A stretch of DNA of 27,465 nucleotides from an uncultured Collinsella sp. (lineage in GTDB: Bacteria > Actinomycetota > Coriobacteriia > Coriobacteriales > Coriobacteriaceae). Position 1 is the first letter of the stretch. Each line of letters begins with the position of its first letter. Below the pieces are notes generated by a model, which was not told where the DNA came from, did not search any database, and saw nothing but the letters and a program-made list of their open reading frames with translations. Of this stretch, positions 1 through 7,066 are shown one piece after another. The DNA is taken from positions 1-27,465 of the forward strand of contig CATYSO010000027.1 in NCBI GenBank assembly GCA_958412345.1, written 5' to 3'. A program made the position numbers and the translations under genes.

Positions 1-55
1 GAGCACAACCTTGCCAAGGTTGGGGTCGCGGGTTCGAGCCCCGTTGTCCGCTCCA
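1..55 (+). tRNA. tRNA-Gly(GCC), 3' part, cut by window start
   Basis: The sequence is identical to the last 55 bases of the complete tRNA-Gly at 2447-2522. It includes the anticodon arm with loop ttgccaa (anticodon GCC), the T arm ggttcgagcc, the 3' acceptor strand tgtccgc, the discriminator T and an encoded CCA. The D arm and 5' acceptor strand lie outside the window. It is presumably functional, since a good terminator follows directly. Confidence 0.93.
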
Positions 56-63
56 AACGCAAC

Positions 64-94
64 AGCCCGACTACCAAGGTAGCCGGGCTTTTTC
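64..94 (+). terminator. Rho-independent terminator of the first tRNA-Gly
   Basis: The stem agcccg/cgggct is extended by ctac/gtag around a small loop and is followed by five T. It starts about nine bases after the tRNA CCA end, as expected for a tRNA transcription unit. Confidence 0.8.
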
Positions 95-224
95 GTACCC
101 ATTGCATAGACTCGAACCCGAGAGGGAGCGAGCGTTAAGCAAACGCGGAGCATTTGTAGCGAGCTGGCGAGGGCGCCGGCAGGCGACCGAAGCCGGTGCG
201 TATCCGCGAAGCGGATACGCGGAT

Positions 225-242
225 GCCCCGTTGTCCGCTCCA
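225..242 (+). pseudogene. tRNA-Gly 3' end remnant
   Basis: Eighteen bases are identical to the 3' end of the tRNA-Gly genes (gccccgttgtccgctcca, including CCA). No D arm or anticodon arm lies upstream; the structured repeat occupies that place. A terminator follows at once, as in a real tRNA unit. This is either a decayed tRNA-Gly copy or an attachment-site-like scar. Confidence 0.7.
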
Positions 243-250
243 ACTATGTT

Positions 251-277
251 ACGCGGTTCTAACGAACCGCGTTTTTT
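251..277 (+). terminator. Rho-independent terminator after the tRNA remnant
   Basis: A perfect 9-base-pair stem acgcggttc/gaaccgcgt with loop taac is followed by six T. It begins nine bases after the truncated tRNA 3' end. It would have ended a third tRNA transcript. Confidence 0.85.
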
Positions 278-580
278 GTTGACGCTGCGCGAGCCCCGGG
301 CACCCCATCTTGCCCCTCAATCGTCGGTCGCGTACATAAAGTACGCTTCCCTCCTCTTTCACAGCAACCTGGGGCACCCGGAGCCCGCTCGCTGTCGTGG
401 CCGGGGGAGTGAGTCTTCCATTCTTTTCGCCTCATTGGTCAATCCGCCCCAGGGGGCTCGAACCCGAGAGGGAGCGAGCATTTTTGGGGTGTGGCTGTGG
501 CGTTGTTTGCCGTGCATGTTCATCTTGGGCGTATCATCGTGGGCATCTCGCAAAACCTCGTTGCAAGGGAGATATGCCCT

Positions 581-2314
581 GTGGCTACTGCAAAAACCTC
601 TTCGCGCTCATGGATGTCCGATGCCGCGATCTATCAGATTTATCCGCGCTCGTTTAAGGATTCGACCGGTTCGGGTCTGGGCGATATCGCGGGCATTACT
701 CAGCAGATGGATTATCTTGAGCGTCTGGGCATCGAGGCCATATGGCTGAGCCCGTTCTACCCGTCGCCGCTTGTCGACGGCGGTTACGATGTGGCGGACT
801 ACTGCGATGTCGACCCACGCCTCGGCTCGCTTGACGACTTCGATGACATGGTCGCTGCTGCCCACGCGCGTGACATCAAGGTCATCGTCGACATCGTGCC
901 CAATCACTCATCCGACCAACATCCCTGGTTCAAGGCTGCTCTTGCCGCCGGCCCCGGATCGCCCGAGCGTGCCCGTTATATCTTCCGCGATGGTCGCGGC
1001 GAACATGGCGAGCTGCCTCCCACCAATTGGAATGCCAACTTTGGCGGCCCTGCCTGGACGCGTGTTGCGGACGGTCAGTGGTATCTGCATATGTTTACGC
1101 CCGAGCAGCCCGACTTTGACTGGGCATGCCCCGAGGTTCACGCGTTCTTCTGCGATGTCCTCGCGTTTTGGAGCGATCGGGGCGTTGATGGCTTCCGTAT
1201 CGATGTGGCTCATGGTCTCGCCAAGGACCTCGATCGTGATGATCTCGACCGGTGGCATCTCGCCGAGGGCGATGACATGGTTGACGACGGCACCCATCCG
1301 CTGTGGGACCGCAACGAGGTCCACGAGATCTATCGCGAGTGGCGCCGCGTGTTCGACCGCTATGATCCGCCACGCAGCGCCGTTGCCGAGGCATGGGTGC
1401 TGCCCGAGCGCCAGTATCTCTACGCGCGCCCCAGCGAGCTCGGCCAGACGTTCAACTTTGAGTTCGCCAAGGCCACTTGGACCTATGACGACATGCACGC
1501 CGCAATCGAGGAGGGCTTGAAGGCGGCCGTCGAATCCGGTTCTGCCTCGACCTGGGTGCTCTCCAACCACGATGTGCCGCGCGTGGCGACGCGTTACGCC
1601 CTGCCGCAGATCAAGGCGACGCGCTACCACCAGATCGCACTCGACTGGCTTTTGCGTGACGGGTCGTCTTATGACGAGAACCGTGAGCTCGGCGAGCGTC
1701 GTGCACGGGCGGCCCTTTTGCTCGAGCTGGCGCTTCCGGGCTCGGCATACGTGTATCAGGGTGAGGAGCTCGGCCTTTTTGAGGTGGCTGATATCCCGTG
1801 GTCTGCACTCGAAGATCCCAGTGCAACCAATACACATGGACCGAAACGCGAGAAGGGGCGCGACGGCTGCCGTGTTCCCCTGCCATGGGCATCGGCGGAC
1901 GATCCCGCACAGGGCGGATCGTTTGGGTTCTCGCCGGCGGGCGCCGATGCGGCACCCCATCTGCCGCAGCCCGCGTGGTTTTCCGACTACGCTGTCGATA
2001 GGGAAGAGGCGGACCCGGCATCGATGCTCGCGCTCTATCGCGACGCCCTTTGGCTGCGGCGCAAGTTGCGCGGGTGTGCCAACGATCTTTCGTGGCTCGA
2101 TCTTGACGGGCACACCGGTCTTGCGGACGGCGCCGAGGGTGCCGAGGGCGGCGTCATCGCCTATCGCCGTGACAACGGTTGGGCGTGTGTGACGAACTTC
2201 GGCGCAGCGCCCGTGGAGCTGCCGGCGGGCAAGGTCCTGCTCACCTCATCACCGCTCACAGACGGCAAGCTCGCGCAGGACAGCTCGGCCTGGATTATGC
2301 TCGGCGAGATATAG
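581..2314 (+). CDS. GH13 alpha-glucosidase (oligo-1,6-glucosidase / maltase type)
   Basis: This predicted cytoplasmic glycoside hydrolase releases glucose from short alpha-glucosides such as maltose or isomaltose. The protein has 577 residues, normal for the family. It opens with the typical AIYQIYPRSF strand, followed by the GH13 regions DIVPNHSS, GFRIDVAHG with nucleophile Asp208, AEAW with acid/base Glu270, and SNHDVPR with Asp331. I chose the GTG at 581 because AAGGGAG lies nine bases upstream and because it includes the Trp before the first strand that relatives share. An ATG at 614 would also be possible; the frame stays open to 491. There is no signal peptide. The gene stands alone between two tRNA-Gly copies, with no sugar transporter nearby, so the substrate is not fixed by context. 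The family call is safe; the exact specificity is not. Confidence 0.93.
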   Translation: MATAKTSSRSWMSDAAIYQIYPRSFKDSTGSGLGDIAGITQQMDYLERLGIEAIWLSPFYPSPLVDGGYDVADYCDVDPRLGSLDDFDDMVAAAHARDIKVIVDIVPNHSSDQHPWFKAALAAGPGSPERARYIFRDGRGEHGELPPTNWNANFGGPAWTRVADGQWYLHMFTPEQPDFDWACPEVHAFFCDVLAFWSDRGVDGFRIDVAHGLAKDLDRDDLDRWHLAEGDDMVDDGTHPLWDRNEVHEIYREWRRVFDRYDPPRSAVAEAWVLPERQYLYARPSELGQTFNFEFAKATWTYDDMHAAIEEGLKAAVESGSASTWVLSNHDVPRVATRYALPQIKATRYHQIALDWLLRDGSSYDENRELGERRARAALLLELALPGSAYVYQGEELGLFEVADIPWSALEDPSATNTHGPKREKGRDGCRVPLPWASADDPAQGGSFGFSPAGADAAPHLPQPAWFSDYAVDREEADPASMLALYRDALWLRRKLRGCANDLSWLDLDGHTGLADGAEGAEGGVIAYRRDNGWACVTNFGAAPVELPAGKVLLTSSPLTDGKLAQDSSAWIMLGEI

Positions 2315-2405
2315 GGGGCATCTCGTGGCGAGCCTGCGTTTGTTCGCGCCTTTCGTGACGGCTGATGCCTTCGCGAGGGTATCGCAAAACTTTTAAAAAA
2401 AATTC

Positions 2406-2434
2406 TTGCATAGGATGCAGACATCACGTAAGAT
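2406..2434 (+). promoter_or_regulatory. Promoter of tRNA-Gly / tRNA-Val
   Basis: The -35 is TTGCAT (2406-2411), the spacer is exactly 17 bases, and the -10 is TAAGAT (2429-2434). An AT-rich upstream run (2391-2404) resembles an UP element. The tRNA starts 13 bases after the -10. Confidence 0.75.
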
Positions 2435-2446
2435 TAATCCTCGTAA

Positions 2447-2522
2447 GCGGACATGGCTCAGTTGGTAGAGCACAACCTTGCCAAGGTTGGGGTCGCGGGT
2501 TCGAGCCCCGTTGTCCGCTCCA
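2447..2522 (+). tRNA. tRNA-Gly(GCC)
   Basis: A complete 76-base cloverleaf. The acceptor stem is gcggaca/tgtccgc, the D arm is ggctcagttggtagagc, the anticodon stem caacc/ggttg has loop ttgccaa (anticodon GCC), and the T arm gcggg/ccccg is followed by an encoded CCA. Its 3' 55 bases are identical to the copy at the window start. It is cotranscribed with tRNA-Val three bases downstream. Confidence 0.97.
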
Positions 2523-2525
2523 TTT

Positions 2526-2600
2526 GGGCGTTTAGCTCAGGGGGAGAGCGCTTCCCTGACACGGAAGAGGTCAGAAGTTCAAATCTTCTAACGCCCACCA
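2526..2600 (+). tRNA. tRNA-Val(GAC)
   Basis: A 75-base cloverleaf. The acceptor stem is gggcgtt/aacgccc, the anticodon stem cttcc/ggaag has loop ctgacac (anticodon GAC), the T arm is agaag/cttct, the discriminator is A, and CCA is encoded. It follows tRNA-Gly with a three-base gap and shares its promoter and terminator. Confidence 0.97.
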
Positions 2601-2608
2601 AATGTTCG

Positions 2609-2644
2609 CAGCCTAGAGGTTTTGCCTCTAGGCTGTTTTGTTTT
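2609..2644 (+). terminator. Rho-independent terminator of the tRNA pair
   Basis: A perfect 11-base-pair stem cagcctagagg/cctctaggctg with loop ttttg is followed by ttttgtttt. It starts nine bases after the tRNA-Val CCA. Confidence 0.92.
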
Positions 2645-2821
2645 CTAGGCAATTCAACCATAATGCTTCGGTTGTGTCGGCCGAATGACTTTTGAGTTTG
2701 AAGGATCGCTTGTGTCGGACTTGATATCGGTTCGACCGCAACATGTTGGTCAAGCATAATCTTTTGGATTCTTTTGGCATGAGCGGCTTGGTTTTGGTAG
2801 GATTTGTCGGCGGCCTGATTA

Positions 2822-2895
2822 AGGGGGTTTTATAACTGCCATGCAGGTAGCCGAGTTGGTAACGTTTTAGCGACCTGCCAAGGACCCCTCATTTT
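2822..2895 (+). other. Nested hairpin with tRNA-Gly-like segments
   Basis: An outer stem agggg (2822-2826)/cccct (2885-2889) encloses a stem gcaggt (2843-2848)/acctgc (2873-2878), and a T-rich tail follows (2891-2895). Between 2843 and 2890 the order and spacing of gcaggta, gccgagttggtaacg and cctgccaagg resemble the 5' half of the nearby tRNA-Gly. The anticodon stem does not pair and no T arm or CCA follows. It may be a decayed tRNA copy, a terminator-like hairpin, or both. The flanking bases from 2645 to 2936 hold no gene I can support. Confidence 0.35.
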
Positions 2896-2936
2896 TAATG
2901 CGTCTGCAGATTGACCAATTGCTTTGACCTGCTGAA

Positions 2937-2952
2937 ACACTATATGTTGTGT
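2937..2952 (+). promoter_or_regulatory. NrdR box upstream of nrdD
   Basis: ACACTATATGTTGTGT matches the palindromic consensus bound by NrdR, the zinc-finger/ATP-cone repressor of ribonucleotide reductase genes (acaCwAtATaTwGtgt, from memory). It ends directly before a -35 element at 2953, so bound protein would block the polymerase. A second box about three helical turns away is usual; only a poor match (around 2969-2986) is visible here. Confidence 0.8.
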
Positions 2953-2982
2953 TTGACCTAAAAAAAGAATACAGGATATAGA
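2953..2982 (+). promoter_or_regulatory. Probable nrdD promoter
   Basis: TTGACC (2953-2958) is followed after 18 bases by TATAGA (2977-2982); GATATA at 2975 with a 16-base spacer is an alternative. It abuts the NrdR box. TTGACC also occurs at 2911 and 2924, without a fitting -10. Transcription from here would give a leader of about 220 bases. Confidence 0.55.
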
Positions 2983-2989
2983 TGCGTCT

Positions 2990-3209
2990 TTGTCGTATGA
3001 TAGATGGCGGACAGAGAACGAGGACCTTATCTGCCTCCTTTGGACGTGTCTTTGAGTCGCCTGATCGGCTCCCGGGGATGTCCGCGTGGAGGCTTATGGT
3101 TTATCGAGAACACAGATTGCGCGACGGCGCCGCAAGACAGGGGCAAGCCCTGCCGGGCATCGTTTGGCTCTGAAGCGCAATGAGACTACGATGCGAAAGA
3201 GGCAAGAGG
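2990..3209 (+). ncRNA. Long structured 5' leader of nrdD (candidate)
   Basis: No gene fits this 220-base stretch. It can fold into a three-way junction: gcggaca (3007-3013) pairs with tgtccgc (3079-3085) and encloses two hairpins, gagg/cctc (3020-3037) and gagtcg/cggctc (3054-3071). A further hairpin, caggg/ccctg, lies near 3140. I found no cobalamin-riboswitch B12 box and recognise no other known riboswitch. A 63-codon open frame from 2982 lacks a ribosome binding site and I do not accept it. Confidence 0.4.
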
Positions 3210-5432
3210 ATGAAGATCATCAAGCGCAGCGGCACCGAGGTTGTCTTTGACATCGATAAGATCGTCAATGCCATCCGCGCCGCAAACTTGGAGGTCGAGG
3301 AGAGCTCTCGTCTAACCGACCGTCAGGTGATTTACGCGGCGCAAAACGTTGCCGAGGCATGCGAGAATGCCGGACACACCGTTTCGGTCGAGGAGATTCA
3401 GGATCTGGTTGAGGACGAGATTATGCGTCTCGACTGCTACGAGGTCGCCCGCCACTACATCATCTATCGCTATGTTCAGAGCTTGAAGCGCCAGAAGAAC
3501 ACGACCGATGACAAGATTCTGTCGCTCATCGAGTGCAACAACGAAGAAGTCAAGCAGGAGAACTCCAACAAGAACCCGACCGTCAATTCCGTTCAGCGCG
3601 ACTACATGGCCGGTGAGATCTCCAAGGACCTGACGCAGCGCGTGCTGCTGCCTCAGGAGATTGTGGATGCCCATAACGAGGGCCTGATTCACTTCCACGA
3701 TTCCGACTACTTTGCCCAGCACATGCATAACTGCGACCTGGTGAACCTGGAGGATATGCTCCAGAACGGCACCGTCATCTCGGGCACGCTGATCGAGAAG
3801 CCGCATAGCTTCTCGACTGCCTGCAATATTGCGACGCAGATTATCGCGCAGGTTGCTTCCTCCCAGTACGGCGGTCAGTCGATTTCGCTGACTCACCTTG
3901 CCCCGTTCGTTGAGGTGAGTCGCCAGAAGATTCGTGGCGAGGTCGCCCGCGAGCTGGAGGAGCTTGGCGTTTCCGCTCCCGCAGAGAAGGTGCGCGAGGT
4001 CGTAGAGGACCGCCTGCGCGATGAGATTCGCCGCGGCGTCCAGACGATTCAGTATCAGGTCGTGACCCTTATGACCACCAACGGTCAGGCACCGTTCGTG
4101 ACGGTCTTTATGTATCTTAACGAGGCCCGTTCACCCCAGGAGAAGCATGACCTTGCCATGATTGTGGAGGAGACGCTTCGCCAGCGCTACGAGGGCGTTA
4201 AGAACGAGGCCGGCGTGTGGATTACCCCGGCATTCCCCAAGCTTATCTATGTGCTCGAGGACGATAACGTTCACGAGGACTCCCCGTACTTCTACCTCAC
4301 CCAGCTGGCTGCCAAGTGCACCGCCAAGCGCATGGTGCCCGACTACATCTCCGAGAAGAAGATGCGCGAGCTCAAGCTGTCGAAGGGCGAGACCGCGGGC
4401 AACGGCGACTGCTATACCTGCATGGGCTGCCGCAGCTTCTTGACGCCCGACCGTTCGGGCAACGGCTTCAACAACGTTGCCAACGCGCTGAACTACGACC
4501 CGAACAAGCCCAAGTACTATGGCCGCTTTAACCAGGGCGTCGTGACCATCAACCTGCCCGATGTTGCGCTGAGCTCGCATCAGGACATGGACAAGTTCTG
4601 GAAGATCTTCGACGAGCGCCTTGAGCTGTGCCACCGTGCCCTGCTGTGCCGTCATGAGCGCCTGATGGGTACGCTTTCTGACGCCGCGCCGATTCTTTGG
4701 CAGTACGGTGCCCTCGCCCGTCTGAAAAAGGGCGAGACGATCGACAAGCTGCTCGTGGGCGGATATTCCACCATTAGCCTGGGCTATGCCGGCCTGTATG
4801 AGTGCGTCAAGTACATGACGGGCCACAGCCACACCGAGAAGGAGGGCACGCCGTTTGCCATGGCGGTCATGCAGCGCATGAACGACAAGTGCGCGGAGTG
4901 GAAGGCCGAAAGCGACATCGACTTCTCGCTGTACGGCACGCCGCTGGAGTCGACGACCTACAAGTTCGCCAAGTGCCTGCAGCGTCGTTTTGGCATCATC
5001 CCGGGTGTGACGGACAAGGGCTATATCACCAACAGCTACCACGTCCATGTATCCGAGGAGATTGACGCCTTCGATAAGCTCAAGTTCGAGGGCATGTTCC
5101 AGCAGCTTTCGCCGGGCGGTGCCATCTCCTACGTCGAGGTTCCCAACATGCAGGACAACCTCAAGGCCGTCATTCGCGTGATGCAGTACATCTACGACAA
5201 CATCATGTACGCCGAGCTCAACACTAAGAGCGACTACTGCCAGGTGTGCGGCTACGACGGCGAGATTCGCATTGTCGAGGACGACGGCAAGCTGGTGTGG
5301 GAATGCCCCAACTGCGGTAACCGCGACCAGGAGAAGATGAACGTCGCCCGTCGTACGTGCGGCTACATCGGTACCCAGTTCTGGAACCAGGGTCGAACCG
5401 AGGAGATTCGCGACCGCGTGCTGCATCTCTAA
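3210..5432 (+). CDS. nrdD: Anaerobic (class III) ribonucleoside-triphosphate reductase
   Basis: Reduces ribonucleoside triphosphates to deoxyribonucleotides without oxygen, using a glycyl radical made by NrdG. The protein has 740 residues. Residues 1 to about 95 form an ATP-cone, the allosteric nucleotide-binding domain. The catalytic barrel follows, with the conserved HFHDSDYF stretch. The C-terminus has a zinc site of two CxxC pairs (CQVC and CPNC) and the radical loop RTCGYIG, where Gly718 is the likely radical residue. I chose the ATG at 3210 because it has a purine-rich Shine-Dalgarno sequence (aagaggcaagagg), and the protein then begins MKIIKRSGTEV, typical of an ATP-cone. An upstream ATG at 3180 has no such site. 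An NrdR box and long leader precede the gene. nrdG lies 426 bases downstream, an unusually wide gap that holds a palindrome. Confidence 0.98.
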   Translation: MKIIKRSGTEVVFDIDKIVNAIRAANLEVEESSRLTDRQVIYAAQNVAEACENAGHTVSVEEIQDLVEDEIMRLDCYEVARHYIIYRYVQSLKRQKNTTDDKILSLIECNNEEVKQENSNKNPTVNSVQRDYMAGEISKDLTQRVLLPQEIVDAHNEGLIHFHDSDYFAQHMHNCDLVNLEDMLQNGTVISGTLIEKPHSFSTACNIATQIIAQVASSQYGGQSISLTHLAPFVEVSRQKIRGEVARELEELGVSAPAEKVREVVEDRLRDEIRRGVQTIQYQVVTLMTTNGQAPFVTVFMYLNEARSPQEKHDLAMIVEETLRQRYEGVKNEAGVWITPAFPKLIYVLEDDNVHEDSPYFYLTQLAAKCTAKRMVPDYISEKKMRELKLSKGETAGNGDCYTCMGCRSFLTPDRSGNGFNNVANALNYDPNKPKYYGRFNQGVVTINLPDVALSSHQDMDKFWKIFDERLELCHRALLCRHERLMGTLSDAAPILWQYGALARLKKGETIDKLLVGGYSTISLGYAGLYECVKYMTGHSHTEKEGTPFAMAVMQRMNDKCAEWKAESDIDFSLYGTPLESTTYKFAKCLQRRFGIIPGVTDKGYITNSYHVHVSEEIDAFDKLKFEGMFQQLSPGGAISYVEVPNMQDNLKAVIRVMQYIYDNIMYAELNTKSDYCQVCGYDGEIRIVEDDGKLVWECPNCGNRDQEKMNVARRTCGYIGTQFWNQGRTEEIRDRVLHL

Positions 5433-5443
5433 TATCCATTCCA

Positions 5444-5581
5444 GGCTGCCCCGTAGCGAACCGCCGGACCTTTGCTCGCTATTTCGGACAGTCCTGACTC
5501 ACGACGGAGGCGCCACTGGCGCCTCCTGTTCGTGTGGAACTCATATCGAGCAAAGGTCCGGCGTCTCGCTACGGGGCAGCC
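5444..5581. repeat. 138-base nested inverted repeat between nrdD and nrdG
   Basis: The outer arms ggctgccccgtagcga (5444-5459) and tcgctacggggcagcc (5566-5581) are perfect complements. The next arms, gccggacctttgctcg (5463-5478) and cgagcaaaggtccggc (5547-5562), are also perfect. In the centre lies a perfect hairpin ggaggcgcc/ggcgcctcc (5506-5526), flanked by cacga/tcgtg. No long T tract follows and there is no room for a gene. It could be a miniature inverted-repeat element, a processing or stability structure, or a Rho-type terminator region. Confidence 0.85.
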
Positions 5582-5858
5582 AAGTTGACATAGCTGAGAT
5601 GCAGCACACGGTCTGCTCACTCCTCGAAGTTCTTAGCGGAAATGAGTTGAGCTGCAGCAGCGATTTGCTTGCAACGACGGTTGAGCTGCAACAAAGTTTT
5701 TATTGGACCTCGAACCCTATACTCGATGTTCGCTTCGTTCATTGAGTTACCCTTTGCATGAGGCCGGGACATATCGTCCCGCCCGCAGTTTCGCAGGCCG
5801 CAGGCCGAGAACGTTTGAGGACGGGATGATATACTCCAGACCCCCAGGAAGGTTACCT
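5582..5858 (+). other. Intergenic stretch before nrdG
   Basis: I see no gene here. It contains a TTGACA at 5585 without a matching -10. The 11-base word gttgagctgca occurs twice (about 5646 and 5684). A hairpin cgggac/gtcccg is at 5765-5781. TATACT-like -10 sequences occur near 5717 and 5829 without good -35 partners. A separate nrdG promoter may lie here but cannot be fixed by eye. Confidence 0.4.
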
Positions 5859-6440
5859 ATGAACTACGCGAACATTAAGTATTTCGACATTGCTGATGGG
5901 GAAGGCGTTCGTACTTCTCTGTTTGTGAGTGGGTGCCGTCGTGGGTGCAAGAACTGCTTTAACTCTGTCGCGTGGGATTTTGCTGCGGGCGAGCCTTTCG
6001 ATCGTGCCGTCGAGGACAAGATTATCGAGAGCCTCGATCATCCCTTTATTGACGGTCTGACGATTTTGGGCGGCGAGCCTATGGAGCCCGAGAATCAGGC
6101 GGGGCTCGTTGACTTTGTCGAGCGTGTTCGCGCTGCCTATCCCGTAGAGTCGGGAAAGACTATTTGGTGTTTTACCGGCGATGTGCTCGAGGAGCTTATG
6201 CCGGGCGGTCGTCACCATACCGAGGTGACAGACCGTATCCTTGCCTGTCTTGATATGTTGGTGGACGGTCCGTTTGTTCAGGATCTGTACGATATCACGC
6301 TGCGCTTTAGGGGCTCGAGCAATCAGCGCGTGATCGATATGAACGCCACGCGCACCCGTGCTGCGCGTGAGGATGTTGCGCTTTGCGACGCTGTGGAGCT
6401 TTGGCGGGACGATCCTGTCTATTCGACCCATACTATGTAG
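5859..6440 (+). CDS. nrdG: Anaerobic ribonucleotide reductase activating protein
   Basis: A radical SAM enzyme that abstracts hydrogen from the NrdD glycine to create the catalytic radical. The 193 residues begin MNYANIKYFDI and carry the CxxxCxxC cluster motif as Cys26, Cys30 and Cys33 (GCRRGCKNC), followed by the TILGGEPM glycine-rich strand that binds SAM. The ATG at 5859 has AGGAAGG six bases upstream; the longer open frame from 5703 has no ribosome binding site and lower plausibility. Length is slightly above the common 155-175 residues, mainly in the C-terminal part. It pairs with nrdD upstream, although separated from it by an inverted repeat. folE follows after 66 bases on the same strand and may be partly cotranscribed. 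Confidence 0.96.
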   Translation: MNYANIKYFDIADGEGVRTSLFVSGCRRGCKNCFNSVAWDFAAGEPFDRAVEDKIIESLDHPFIDGLTILGGEPMEPENQAGLVDFVERVRAAYPVESGKTIWCFTGDVLEELMPGGRHHTEVTDRILACLDMLVDGPFVQDLYDITLRFRGSSNQRVIDMNATRTRAAREDVALCDAVELWRDDPVYSTHTM

Positions 6441-6506
6441 CTGGTGGCGGTTGTGCGCCAGCGTGGTACCATAGCGCGAACGTGAAATCGGAAAAGTGAG
6501 GCCCAG

Positions 6507-7064
6507 ATGGTCGATCAGGAAAAAGTCGAGGCCGCCATCAAGCTGTTGCTTGAGGGCATAGGCGAGGACCCAACTCGTGAGGGCCTGCTGGAGACGCCGG
6601 CGCGCGTTGCCCGTATGTATGGTGAGATTGCCGGTGGTATGGACCAGAGTGCGGAGGAGCATCTGTCCAAAACCTTTGCCGTTGCTTCGAACGATTTGGT
6701 TATCGAGCGCGACATCACGTTCTACTCGCTGTGCGAGCACCATTTGCTGCCGTTTTATGGCAAGGCAGCGATCGGTTATATCCCCAATGGCCGCGTGGCC
6801 GGGCTTTCCAAGCTTGCCCGCACGGTGGAGGTCTATGCCCGCCGTCTGCAGCTGCAGGAGCAGCTGTGTGCGCAGGTTGCCGATGCCCTTACGGACTATC
6901 TTGCTCCCCAGGGGGCGATCGTGCTCATGGAGGCCGAGCATATGTGCATGACGATGCGCGGCGTGCAAAAACCCGGCACCAAGACCGTGACGCTTGCTCG
7001 TCGCGGTGTCTTTGAGACCGACCCGGCGCTCGAGGAGCGGTTCTTTAGGATGCTGGGCCGCTAA
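6507..7064 (+). CDS. folE: GTP cyclohydrolase I
   Basis: Converts GTP to 7,8-dihydroneopterin triphosphate, the first step of tetrahydrofolate synthesis. The protein has 185 residues, the normal bacterial length. Zinc and catalytic residues are visible: Cys76 and the His pair in SLCEHHLLPF, then His145 and Cys147 in EHMCMTMRGVQ. These mark the zinc-dependent type IA enzyme. The ATG at 6507 follows a moderate Shine-Dalgarno (gtgagg). The next gene, an HD phosphohydrolase, starts two bases after the stop, and folB follows, so the three read as one pterin operon. folK and folP are not in the window. Confidence 0.97.
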   Translation: MVDQEKVEAAIKLLLEGIGEDPTREGLLETPARVARMYGEIAGGMDQSAEEHLSKTFAVASNDLVIERDITFYSLCEHHLLPFYGKAAIGYIPNGRVAGLSKLARTVEVYARRLQLQEQLCAQVADALTDYLAPQGAIVLMEAEHMCMTMRGVQKPGTKTVTLARRGVFETDPALEERFFRMLGR

Positions 7065-7066
7065 CC

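Larger units (their letters stand above)
96..480. repeat. Repeat-rich non-coding stretch with direct repeats and hairpins
   Basis: No convincing gene is visible here. A perfect 23-base direct repeat occurs at 111-133 and 457-479 (core aacccgagagggagcgagc). A perfect 10-base-pair hairpin with a GAA loop is at 198-220, and a GC-rich stem gcgccggc/gccggtgc lies just upstream. A second hairpin, gcgtac/gtacgc, is at 330-346, flanked by imperfect inverted copies of a ccgggnnccccа-like motif around 293-305 and 372-385. The open frames crossing it have no ribosome binding site and odd composition, so I read it as intergenic repeat DNA next to a tRNA locus. Confidence 0.6.

Noticed and set aside
225..242. 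Prophage or integrative element attachment site
   Set aside because: No integrase or phage gene is in the window. Only the tRNA fragments suggest it, so it is noted as a finding and not called.
111..479. CRISPR array
   Set aside because: Only two copies of a 23-base repeat, 323 bases apart, with no regular spacers or cas genes.
102..749. Open frame of 215 codons over the repeat region
   Set aside because: No ribosome site, Arg-rich low-quality composition, and it runs through a terminator and into the GH13 gene in another frame.
2982..3173. Small protein gene upstream of nrdD
   Set aside because: There is no Shine-Dalgarno and the composition does not resemble the coding sequence around it; the stretch is better explained as leader RNA.
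2990..3209. Cobalamin riboswitch upstream of nrdD
   Set aside because: No B12 box or matching core could be seen.
4131..5426. Long open frame on the minus strand inside nrdD
   Set aside because: It is antisense to a clear gene, its protein is Val/Leu/Ala-rich without motifs, and such frames arise from GC-rich codon use. The same holds for 908-2113, 15887-17110, 24233-25453 and 25815-26918 on the minus strand.
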